The notes under the pieces: model-generated
What the model saw: the letters and a program-made list of their open reading frames with translations, nothing else
Database searches by the model: none
Told to the model about the DNA's origin: nothing
From: Candidatus Altimarinota bacterium
Lineage (GTDB): Bacteria; Patescibacteriota; Gracilibacteria; UBA4473
Direction: 5' to 3'
DNA: 8,831 bases
NCBI GenBank assembly: GCA_026982915.1
Contig: JALWQU010000019.1
Span: forward strand, 1 to 8,831
Program-made: the position numbers and the translations under genes
Shown here: piece after piece, positions 1-6,521 of the stretch
How positions within the stretch are numbered: the stretch's first letter is position 1
Layout of the letters: each line of letters opens with the position of its first letter

Positions 1-13
1 TGGGAAAAAGGGT

Positions 14-110
14 GGTAAATTAAGGGTTTTCGTTCTTTATTTTACTCGCTTTTTCCTTTTATTTAAGCCTTTTTTTAGGTTTTTTGTTTTAAATTCTTAA
101 GACTTTTAAG
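14..110. repeat. Left arm of a 97-bp perfect terminal inverted repeat
   Basis: The stretch is identical, base for base, to the reverse complement of 8735-8831, including the runs of 7 T, 6 T and 4 T around positions 70-90. It is very AT-rich. Its inner end (96-110) is the near-palindrome CTTAAGACTTTTAAG. The 13 bases outside it (1-13) have no counterpart because the right arm runs to the window edge, so the true repeat may be longer. No start codon enters the neighbouring gene from this arm: a TAA at 90-92 closes that frame. It may be the end of an insertion sequence or other dispersed element, or an assembly break at a repeat. Confidence 0.93.
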
Positions 111-1199
111 CAAGATTATTATGGGAAAAAAAATATAATAATTTCAAATCATCCCGCATCACAATATAGTTTTTGTGATTCAATTAACTGTACAGGGAAT
201 AATATGATACATGAAATTTTCATTGAATATGATAATAAAATATATTCATTTATGTTTGGAAGTGCTGGAGTGAATTTTGAACAAAAAATATTGAATTCAA
301 TTAGATTTGAAAAAAAAGAACAGAATACTACCATCGGTGGAGTAGCATCAATCGGGGATAATCAACCTACACAAAACTTTCCCATACCTTCCGAAAAAAT
401 AAAACTATGCGAAAATATTCAGATTGAAGAATCAAAAGGTCGATGTTATTTTGATTATGCACAAAGTAAAAAAGATGTGAGCCTTTGTGAGTACATAAAC
501 GATCGAAATACGCAAATACAGTGTAAAGATTATTTGAATATTGAGGAGTCAGAAATTGGCATATATGCACTTTCGTCATATCCTTCAGCCGTTGCTGTTA
601 GCGAGATAGAAGAAGTAACTTTTACGGTAAGCCAATCAGGTATATTGGAAAAAGCCGCAGTGAAAGTAGAGCAGTTAAATGAAAAAGGTGAAGTACTTCG
701 TATGGTAGGCATGTTAAACGATAATGGAAAGAATGGTGATCTACGGGCGAATGATTTTATTTATAGTGGTAAATTTATGGTAGGACCCTATAAGGAAGAG
801 CAAACTATTCAATATCGGGCTATCTTTGTGTTTTCTGATAAAGCGACACAACCAATAAAGACAAATGAGTATTTTTTACCGGTGACCAACTTCCCAATAG
901 AGAGCCCTCGATTTGATCCTGCTAAGGTAGTAAATGATCCAGAGATAGGAGGGGAAATTATATCAAATGAAGTATTGGTTGGTTTTAATAAAGGAGTTAA
1001 GCCAGATAGAATACGAAAAATAGTTGAAGAAATGGATGGAGAGGTGATAAATGTTATTTTTGGTCTCAATATTTATCAAATAAGAATACCAGATACGGGA
1101 GATGCGACTGAAGTTTACCGTATGATTAAAAAACTTGAAAAATTTTCGGAAGTAGAATATGTTGGGTCAAACACTGTTACAACTATGGATACAGAATAG
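111..1199 (+). CDS. 5'-truncated secreted-type protein: Cys module, choice-of-anchor-X-like domain and subtilase-propeptide-like end
   Basis: The frame is open from 93 and protein-like from 111. There is no in-frame ATG, GTG or TTG before the ATG at 204, so the real N-terminus, probably with a signal peptide, is lost at the inverted-repeat edge. Numbering from 204 (331 residues): 1-36 looks like the end of a folded domain. Residues 69-107 carry four cysteines spaced C-x11-C-x13-C-x11-C. About 122-228 matches the choice-of-anchor-X pattern (VTFTV, then LNDNGKNGDLRANDFIYSG). About 252-325 matches the fervidolysin/subtilisin N-terminal prodomain (NEVLVGFNKGVKPDRIRKIV ... VEYVGSN). In that family the prodomain chaperones and inhibits an S8 protease, but here TAG follows eight residues after VGSN and no protease domain exists. 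It converges on the Mur ligase gene with 20 bp between them and no clear terminator. Domain calls are from remembered patterns; an extracellular role is inferred. Confidence 0.7.
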   Translation, partial: QDYYGKKNIIISNHPASQYSFCDSINCTGNNMIHEIFIEYDNKIYSFMFGSAGVNFEQKILNSIRFEKKEQNTTIGGVASIGDNQPTQNFPIPSEKIKLCENIQIEESKGRCYFDYAQSKKDVSLCEYINDRNTQIQCKDYLNIEESEIGIYALSSYPSAVAVSEIEEVTFTVSQSGILEKAAVKVEQLNEKGEVLRMVGMLNDNGKNGDLRANDFIYSGKFMVGPYKEEQTIQYRAIFVFSDKATQPIKTNEYFLPVTNFPIESPRFDPAKVVNDPEIGGEIISNEVLVGFNKGVKPDRIRKIVEEMDGEVINVIFGLNIYQIRIPDTGDATEVYRMIKKLEKFSEVEYVGSNTVTTMDTE

Positions 1200-1219
1200 A
1201 TCTATTTTTCTTTTCTAAC

Positions 1220-2689
1220 TCAATTCTCTCGCACCATCTTGAGGATATCTTTGGGTAATTTGCCTTCCAATAAAACCATATCTTCCTTTTTGAGTGATTT
1301 TAATGATCTTTCTAGTGAACTTATGTCATGGAATTTTTTACCACAAATTTCATGACCAAGCTTGGCAAAATCAGACTTGTGCCAAAAAACTTCGGCTTTT
1401 ATGGTTTTTAGTTTTTGGAATATTTTTTTGTGTACGGTTTCGGCGGTAGGCCCTAATTCACGAAGTGGGAGTCCAATGAATATTTTTTTACCGGTAGCTT
1501 TCTCTAGGTGTTCAATAGCGGCTAAGACGCCGTCTGGATTAGCCGAATAAGTATCAATGAGGCATGTTGCTCCGGAGCTATGTTGTTCAATATTGAGCGA
1601 TCTTTTGAGGGGTTTTAATGTCTTGAGGTGGTTTACTATATTTTCAAGCGGAATACCTATTTCTCGTACGCACTCAATGCAGAGTAAAGCATTTGAAACA
1701 AAGAATTTACCGGGCCATGGCAAGGTAAAGGTTTGCCCATAACACTTGAAATTAGTGCGGTCGATATGACTCTTAATTTTCACTTGTTCGGTAGAAATAG
1801 CTATTTTAGTAGCGTTTATGGCACGGTCATTGAAAATTTCAGCGAGTAAGGGGCTGTCGGCGTTAAAGAAAACTTTTTGAGTCGTGGCTTCCGCCATTTC
1901 AAACTTAGCGCGTTGGATATTCTTTTGAGAGCCAAAAAGCTCAATATGTTGCGCGTTTAAGCCCGTTAAAATGGAGCAATGCGGATGAATGAATTTACAA
2001 ACTTTAGCGATTTCGCCACGACGGTAAGCCCCCACTTCTACGATAAAATATTTAGTTTTTTGCGCCTTTTTGATGAAAAAGTCTTTATGCTTCAGGATGA
2101 GTCGCGCAATGGCTATTTCGGTATTCTGATTTTCAGGATTAAAAAGGATGTTTTTTTCGCCTTTGTGGGACTTTAGCAGGTGAACCAAAATTTCCTTGGT
2201 ACTAGATTTCCCAAAACTTCCCGCAATACCGATAGTGATAATATTTTGGGCCTTTTTCGTTATTTTTTGGGCCCGAAAGAAAAGTATTTCTCGACTAATG
2301 AAGGTGGGGATTTTGGAAAGGAAAACCGCCATAGTAACGAATAGAAAGAGGCTTCGTTCGATTAAGAAAATGGTTAAGGAAAGAGGTAATAGTTCTTTCG
2401 TATAAAATAAGGCGAGTAATAAAAGTCCCACCAGTAAGATAAAGATTAAAAAAATTCGTCCGGTAAATTTTGGTCGGGGGCATATGCCTCTAAAAAACCA
2501 AAGGTTAAAAATATTATGAATGCCTTCTTTGGTTTTTAGATAAGAAAACATCCGGTCAAATCGGTATTCTCGAATCTGCCAGTTTTGTAAATGCCAGCAA
2601 AGCGTTCTTATGATTAAAATAACAAACAGGATCGGTAATACCCAATAGCCCAAAATAAAAACGGTTGTCCAGAAGAAGGCACGTATCAT
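1220..2689 (-). CDS. Membrane-anchored Mur ligase, MurF-like (UDP-MurNAc-tripeptide:D-Ala-D-Ala ligase family)
   Basis: The product has 489 residues. Mur ligases join an amino acid or peptide to a UDP-MurNAc-type acceptor using ATP; MurF adds D-Ala-D-Ala. Visible are the ATP-binding loop GIAGSFGKSSTK (154-165), the central-domain motif VEVGAYRRGEIA (217-228; MurF typically VEMGAxxxGEIA), LNAQHIELFGS (244-254), and the C-terminal-domain start LIDTYSANPDGVLAAIEHL (377-395; MurF DSYNANP), followed by ELGPTAETVH (411-420). Residues 1-150 are not the usual MurF substrate-binding domain: they hold hydrophobic segments at about 5-29, 78-97 and 99-127 separated by a basic loop, so the ligase should face the cytoplasm from the membrane. 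Loss of the usual UDP-MurNAc-binding domain leaves the exact substrate open; poly-glutamate synthase PgsB is another membrane-associated relative but fits the motifs less well. It is transcribed from its own promoter after the groEL terminator, ends in TGA, and has no Shine-Dalgarno. Confidence 0.85.
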   Translation of the reverse strand: MIRAFFWTTVFILGYWVLPILFVILIIRTLCWHLQNWQIREYRFDRMFSYLKTKEGIHNIFNLWFFRGICPRPKFTGRIFLIFILLVGLLLLALFYTKELLPLSLTIFLIERSLFLFVTMAVFLSKIPTFISREILFFRAQKITKKAQNIITIGIAGSFGKSSTKEILVHLLKSHKGEKNILFNPENQNTEIAIARLILKHKDFFIKKAQKTKYFIVEVGAYRRGEIAKVCKFIHPHCSILTGLNAQHIELFGSQKNIQRAKFEMAEATTQKVFFNADSPLLAEIFNDRAINATKIAISTEQVKIKSHIDRTNFKCYGQTFTLPWPGKFFVSNALLCIECVREIGIPLENIVNHLKTLKPLKRSLNIEQHSSGATCLIDTYSANPDGVLAAIEHLEKATGKKIFIGLPLRELGPTAETVHKKIFQKLKTIKAEVFWHKSDFAKLGHEICGKKFHDISSLERSLKSLKKEDMVLLEGKLPKDILKMVREN

Positions 2690-2697
2690 CGACTGAA

Positions 2698-2726
2698 ATA
2701 ATATATTATTACGGTGAATTTGTCAG
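2698..2726 (-). promoter_or_regulatory. Sigma70-type promoter of the MurF-like gene
   Basis: On the minus strand CTGACA (2721-2726) is followed after 17 bp by TATTAT (2698-2703); each hexamer matches consensus at five of six positions. The expected start of transcription falls within a few bases of the ATG at 2689, so the mRNA would be leaderless or nearly so. This agrees with the absence of a ribosome binding site. Predicted by eye only. Confidence 0.55.
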
Positions 2727-2736
2727 ACTTTCCATG

Positions 2737-2776
2737 AAAAAAAGCCGTCTTTGTGAAACCAAAGACAGCTTTTTTG
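2737..2776. terminator. Bidirectional intrinsic terminator after groEL
   Basis: A 16-position stem (2738-2753 with 2760-2775, one mismatch at C2746/A2767) encloses the 6-nt loop TGAAAC. It is flanked by 7 A on one side and 6 T on the other, so both strands read as stem plus U-tract. It lies 25 bp past the groEL stop and just upstream of the ligase promoter, so it ends the groES-groEL transcript and insulates the next gene. Confidence 0.88.
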
Positions 2777-2800
2777 GTGATTTAGGGTAAATGGTATTTC

Positions 2801-4471
<1,671 letters not shown>

Positions 4472-4499
4472 TTAATTTATCAGATTTACCAAAAAGAGT

Positions 4500-4775
4500 T
4501 TATTCTTCTACGGCTAATACCGAATCAAACCCGAGAATGTAAAGTTCGTCATTATCGACCTTGATTTCTGTCGGCGCGTATTGCGTAAAATAAACAATAT
4601 CACCGACTTTAGCATCGAGTGTTTTTTTGTCGCTTCCGTTTCCGATGGCGATTATTTCCCCCTTTTTTGGTTTTTCTTTTTGGGCGTCGCCGGTGTAGAT
4701 ACCTGTGGCGGTTGTATTGCCTTTTTGTAAAGGTTTGACGAGTACATTTTCCCCGAGAGGTCTAAGTGTTGCCAT
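4500..4775 (-). CDS. groES: Co-chaperonin GroES (10 kDa subunit)
   Basis: The product has 91 residues and forms the heptameric lid of the GroEL chamber. The N-terminus (LRPLGENVLVKPL), KGEIIAIGNG (38-47), LDAKVGDIVYF (53-63) and the end ELYILGFDSVLAVEE are typical of the family. The mobile loop (about 17-31) reads NTTATGIYTGDAQKEKP: the hydrophobic GroEL-binding triplet, IVL in E. coli, is IYT here, and the usual Pro after it is Gly. The roof-hairpin segment (GNGSDKKTLD) is short. It is the first gene of the operon, directly under the CIRCE promoter, with a predicted leader of about 30 nt and no Shine-Dalgarno. Confidence 0.98.
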   Translation of the reverse strand: MATLRPLGENVLVKPLQKGNTTATGIYTGDAQKEKPKKGEIIAIGNGSDKKTLDAKVGDIVYFTQYAPTEIKVDNDELYILGFDSVLAVEE

Positions 4776-4811
4776 GATTTTGTAAGGATTAAGAAATAAA
4801 AAATCCTCGGC

Positions 4812-4841
4812 ATTTTAGCACTCTCTGTACTAGAGTGTCAA
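4812..4841 (-). promoter_or_regulatory. groES-groEL promoter
   Basis: Reading the minus strand, a perfect TTGACA (4836-4841) is followed after 18 bp by TAAAAT (4812-4817), five of six matches to the -10 consensus. Transcription should start near 4805, giving a leader of about 30 nt before groES. The whole promoter is overlapped by the CIRCE operator, so bound repressor would block RNA polymerase directly. Confidence 0.8.
4815..4841. promoter_or_regulatory. CIRCE operator (HrcA binding site)
   Basis: TTAGCACTC (4815-4823), nine spacer bases and GAGTGTCAA (4833-4841) match the CIRCE consensus TTAGCACTC-N9-GAGTGCTAA, with two changes in the second half. CIRCE is the site of the heat-shock repressor HrcA, which is released when GroEL is titrated by unfolded protein. 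The two changed bases turn that half-site into a perfect -35 hexamer on the minus strand. hrcA itself is not in the window, so its presence elsewhere is inferred. Confidence 0.93.
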
Positions 4842-4886
4842 AGTAAAAGTGTTGACATAGTTTGGGTTTTATTTTTACAAAATTAT

Positions 4887-4915
4887 TTGATCTTATTGTA
4901 TTTTTAAATTAAAAT
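4887..4915 (+). promoter_or_regulatory. Sigma70-type promoter for the toxin-antitoxin pair
   Basis: TTGATC (4887-4892), a 17-bp spacer and TAAAAT (4910-4915) resemble the promoter of the 443-residue gene (TTGATG-N17-TAAAAT). The predicted start near 4922 coincides with the first base of a foldable leader. A second, weaker candidate, TTGACA (4852-4857) with TACAAA (4876-4881), lies upstream and back-to-back with the groES promoter. Confidence 0.5.
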
Positions 4916-4921
4916 TATTTT

Positions 4922-4983
4922 GCCCTCGTCTGCTCAAAAAACGCTGAATTAAGGGCTTCCTGTTTTGAGCCCCGAGTACGGGG
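4922..4983 (+). ncRNA. Candidate structured 5' leader with pseudoknot potential
   Basis: Three pairings are visible: GCCCT (4922-4926) with AGGGC (4952-4956); GCTCAAAA (4932-4939) with TTTTGAGC (4963-4970), eight perfect pairs; and CCCC (4970-4973) with GGGG (4980-4983). The first two interleave, as in an H-type pseudoknot, and the first begins at the predicted transcription start. The leader then runs about 60 nt to the antitoxin ATG. I do not recognise a known riboswitch class. No T-tract follows, so it is not an obvious terminator. It may control the toxin-antitoxin genes or be a small RNA. Confidence 0.35.
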
Positions 4984-5044
4984 ATTTAAGTGCTTATTTC
5001 GAAAAAATATCAGCCATCTAGTTTAAATTAAAATTCATAAAAAA

Positions 5045-5323
5045 ATGATAACCCCTAGTATCAAAAAAGTTTCATCAAATGGGCAGGTCGTGCTTCCACG
5101 GGAATACAAAGGACAGCATGTAACGATTCAGGAATCTGATGGAGGTCTTTTGGTTAAGCGTTTAGTCTGGGATAAAGATTTAGGTATGTGGCTTAATGTT
5201 CATGATTCAGATCATCGAAACATCTTGGATTCAGAAACTATTTGGGGGCGGGAAACCTCGACGGAATCAGTAGCGGATTTTATGGAGTTACTTGATAAAA
5301 GCATCGCTTCGGATGGTCAGTAA
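5045..5323 (+). CDS. AbrB/MazE-like antitoxin
   Basis: The product has 92 residues. Residues 6-40 (IKKVSSNGQVVLPREYKG ... GGLLVKRL) match the swapped-hairpin AbrB/SpoVT DNA-binding fold, whose hallmark is xSxxGQxxLPxE. The fold is shorter than usual: the segment normally reading 'lgik-pGd' is reduced. Residues 41-92 are acidic and Trp-containing and would serve as the toxin-neutralising tail. Such antitoxins bind both the toxin and their own promoter. The gene overlaps the toxin by 11 bp, giving a two-gene operon read away from groES. No Shine-Dalgarno is present; the ATG follows TTCATAAAAAA. Autoregulation is inferred from the family. Confidence 0.72.
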   Translation: MITPSIKKVSSNGQVVLPREYKGQHVTIQESDGGLLVKRLVWDKDLGMWLNVHDSDHRNILDSETIWGRETSTESVADFMELLDKSIASDGQ

Positions 5324-5561
5324 AACGGAAAAGCTACTTCGGTCGATATCGCTAAAAGATAAAAAGCGAATACGGACGGCTATTATCCTATTGCAGCGTG
5401 GTGAGACGGAGGGAATGATACTGAAAAAATTCAAGGGGTGTGATAATCTTTTTTGGGTGAGAATCGGGGATTTTCGGATTATTGTGGAAAAAACAACTAC
5501 GGAGTATTTACTGGTAAAGCTAGAGCGGAGAGGGGAAAATACCTACAAGGGCTTGAAATAA
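5313..5561 (+). CDS. RelE/ParE-superfamily toxin
   Basis: The product has 82 residues from the ATG at 5313, chosen because it overlaps the antitoxin stop by only 11 bp; a TTG at 5292 would add seven residues. The pattern KLLRSISLKDKKRIRTAIILL, then LKKFKGCDNLFWVRIGDFRIIVEK (37-60) and LVKLERRGENTYKGL (67-81) is typical of RelE/ParE toxins: two helices, then strands with the RxGDxR motif and a terminal R-x-x-x-x-Y. RelE members cut mRNA on the ribosome, while ParE members poison gyrase; sequence alone does not decide between them here. Its position after an AbrB-like antitoxin supports a type II module. The combination of AbrB-type antitoxin with RelE-type toxin is less common than RelB- or HTH-type partners. 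Confidence 0.82.
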   Translation: MVSKTEKLLRSISLKDKKRIRTAIILLQRGETEGMILKKFKGCDNLFWVRIGDFRIIVEKTTTEYLLVKLERRGENTYKGLK

Positions 5562-5579
5562 ATTTTTGGGATTTCTTTT

Positions 5580-5594
5580 GCAAATCCCCCTCGC
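5580..5594 (+). repeat. C-rich 15-bp direct repeat, copy 1
   Basis: GCAAATCCCCCTCGC occurs here and, identically, at 7973-7987; the sequence beyond it remains pyrimidine-rich in both places. It appears to be the core of a C-rich intergenic repeat. Alone it is short; its significance comes from sharing the neighbourhood of two other repeat families on both sides of the 443-residue gene. Confidence 0.55.
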
Positions 5595-5669
5595 ACTCTT
5601 TGTTAAGTGGGAGATAAAATAAGAGAATAATAATATTTCATAAAAAAATGGAAACGACAAAGGAAAGTT

Positions 5670-5693
5670 CCCCCGCTTAAGATTAAGCGGGGG
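5670..5693. repeat. Perfect GC-rich palindrome (hairpin)
   Basis: CCCCCGCTTAA (5670-5680) and its exact complement TTAAGCGGGGG (5683-5693) are separated by two bases, giving a stem of at least 10 bp with a tetraloop. GGACTCAGGGGG follows. A diverged relative (CCCCCTGCTTA ... TAAGAGGGG) lies at 6409-6431. No T-tract follows, so it is a repeat hairpin rather than a classic terminator. Confidence 0.8.
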
Positions 5694-5725
5694 ACTCAGG
5701 GGGCGTTTGAGGATAAAAAAGGCCC

Positions 5726-5829
5726 GTCATTCTGAGCTTGTGGAACAATTTAAAAATAGCGAAGAATCTCATGATTTACAGATAAGAGATCCTTCACAAC
5801 ATTCCTTTGCATTCGAAGTTCAGGATGAC
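5726..5829. repeat. Nested inverted repeat of the 'GTCATTCTGAGC' family, complete copy
   Basis: The outer arms GTCATTCTGAGC (5726-5737) and GTTCAGGATGAC (5818-5829) are imperfect inverses. The inner arms GAAGAATCTC (5761-5770) and GAGATCCTTC (5786-5795) are also inverses with one mismatch. Intergenic repeats with this wording (TCATTCTGAGC ... GAAGAATCT ... AGATCCTTC ... GGATGAC) are widespread in several bacterial phyla, as I recall. A half copy lies at 8077-8142. It is probably a non-autonomous miniature element. Confidence 0.75.
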
Positions 5830-5877
5830 ATTTCTTGGTGGTTGGCAATAATAAAAATAACCTTTTGACCTAATATT

Positions 5878-5944
5878 ATGCCGGACGGGGTATGTCGAAT
5901 TTTGGGGGTACATTAAAATAGATCAACCTTGTCCGAAACCTTTT
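5878..5944 (+). repeat. REP-like hairpin repeat, copy 1
   Basis: The copy aligns without gaps to 7898-7964, with 56 of 67 positions identical and an offset of 2,020 bp. CGGACGGGGT (5882-5891) pairs with ACCTTGTCCG (5926-5935) as a 10-bp stem that includes two G-U pairs, closing a loop of about 34 nt. An alternative stem, CCGAAA/TTTCGG (5933-5947), overlaps its right arm. Confidence 0.8.
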
Positions 5945-5980
5945 CGGGTGAAATAAAACGAGAAGAAACCCAAGGGGAAT

Positions 5981-6011
5981 ATGAATCAGGACTTAATTCT
6001 GACCTGGTAAA
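5981..6011 (+). repeat. 31-bp hairpin repeat, copy 1
   Basis: The copy aligns without gaps to 6227-6257 (24 of 31 identical). ATCAGG (5985-5990) pairs with CCTGGT (6003-6008). The differences between the copies preserve or improve pairing. Confidence 0.6.
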
Positions 6012-6033
6012 TGTCGGGTAAAATCGGGGTAAC

Positions 6034-6174
6034 TTACATTTTTGAATTCAAAATTGTGTGTTGGTTGGTACTTATCATAGTCCTAGAAAGGACAAAAAGA
6101 ACTAAACATCATTTCGTATAGTCTGGCAAAGGGATAGGTCAAAAAAACACACAAAATTAAAATTAAAAATGTAA
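6034..6174. repeat. Imperfect 27-bp inverted repeat around an 87-bp core
   Basis: The 27 bases at 6034-6060 (starting TTACATTTTT, ending TTGTGTG) match the reverse complement of 6148-6174 at 22 of 27 positions. The core holds the small hairpin GTCCT-AGAA-AGGAC (6080-6093). It could be a small MITE-like element or one large stem of a structured RNA. The arms are AT-rich, which lowers the weight of the match. Confidence 0.45.
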
Positions 6175-6226
6175 ATTTTCCGTAAGAATCGATAGACTTT
6201 GTGTGTAGGTTTATGGCTAAGAAGTT

Positions 6227-6257
6227 ATGAACCAGAATTCAATTCTGTTCTGGCAAA
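6227..6257 (+). repeat. 31-bp hairpin repeat, copy 2
   Basis: Second copy of the 5981-6011 unit. CCAGAA (6232-6237) pairs with TTCTGG (6248-6253). Relative to copy 1, one base pair is G-C there and A-T here, and one G-U pair has become G-C. Confidence 0.6.
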
Positions 6258-6406
6258 GGATTCCGTAGGGGCGAAAAATCTTTCGCCCATCAATAAGATT
6301 TCTTTTGTTCATGGGACAGAGACTCTCTGTCTCGTCTGTTGTGTTTGTTTTATTCTCGTAGAGACGCCGATATCGCGTCTTTTATTGACATCACAGGGCC
6401 CTTCGC

Positions 6407-6437
6407 ATCCCCCTGCTTAGAATAAGAGGGGATTTTT
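6407..6437 (+). terminator. Terminator-like hairpin
   Basis: ATCCCC (6407-6412) pairs with GGGGAT (6428-6433) and the inner CTTA (6416-6419) with TAAG (6423-6426), around an internal loop; T6433-T6437 follow. It resembles the palindrome at 5670-5693, so it may be a repeat that has been recruited as a terminator. Confidence 0.5.
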
Positions 6438-6450
6438 CATTGTTTTTGGG

Positions 6451-6479
6451 GCGCAATTTGCTTGCGTTTTTTTTTTTTT
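6451..6479 (+). terminator. Intrinsic terminator with 13-T tract
   Basis: CGCAA (6452-6456), the loop TTTGC and TTGCG (6462-6466) are followed by 13 consecutive T (6467-6479). The stem is short but the U-tract is exceptionally long. It would stop any plus-strand transcript coming through the repeat tract just before the next promoter, whose -35 begins at its last two T. Confidence 0.7.
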
Positions 6480-6506
6480 GATGTACAATTATCAGATTTT
6501 TAAAAT
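6478..6506 (+). promoter_or_regulatory. Sigma70-type promoter of the peptidoglycan-binding-domain gene
   Basis: TTGATG (6478-6483), a 17-bp spacer and TAAAAT (6501-6506) fit the consensus well. The predicted start near 6513 leaves a leader of only about 9 nt before the ATG at 6522, with no Shine-Dalgarno (CTCTCTGAACC precedes the ATG). Confidence 0.6.
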
Positions 6507-6521
6507 TATTCTCTCTGAACC

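Larger units (their letters stand above)
5562..6477. other. Non-coding, hairpin- and repeat-rich tract
   Basis: More than 900 bp hold no credible gene. The content is dispersed repeat families and simple hairpins, listed separately. Further stems not listed are GGGATTT/AAATCCC (5568-5574 with 5582-5588), GTCCT/AGGAC (6080-6093), GGGCGAAA/TTTCGCCC (6269-6288), GACAGAG/CTCTGTC (6315-6331) and AGACGC/GCGTCT (6362-6380). The 73-codon open frame at 6199-6420 runs through these hairpins and has no protein character. The tract could be a mosaic of miniature repeats or a long structured RNA ending at the strong terminator at 6451-6479. Confidence 0.6.

Noticed and set aside
1220..2689. Genetic code 25 (UGA read as Gly), as in Gracilibacteria/Absconditabacteria
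   Set aside because: No gene has an internal TGA, and the ligase ends naturally at TGA after a full C-terminal domain; the window gives no support for recoding.
5292..5312. Upstream TTG start for the toxin
   Set aside because: It would lengthen the overlap with the antitoxin to 32 bp; the ATG at 5313 gives the usual short overlap and a typical toxin length.
6199..6420. 73-codon open frame beginning MCVGLWLRSYEP
   Set aside because: It runs across four hairpins and two repeat units, has no protein-like composition, and ends inside a terminator-like stem.
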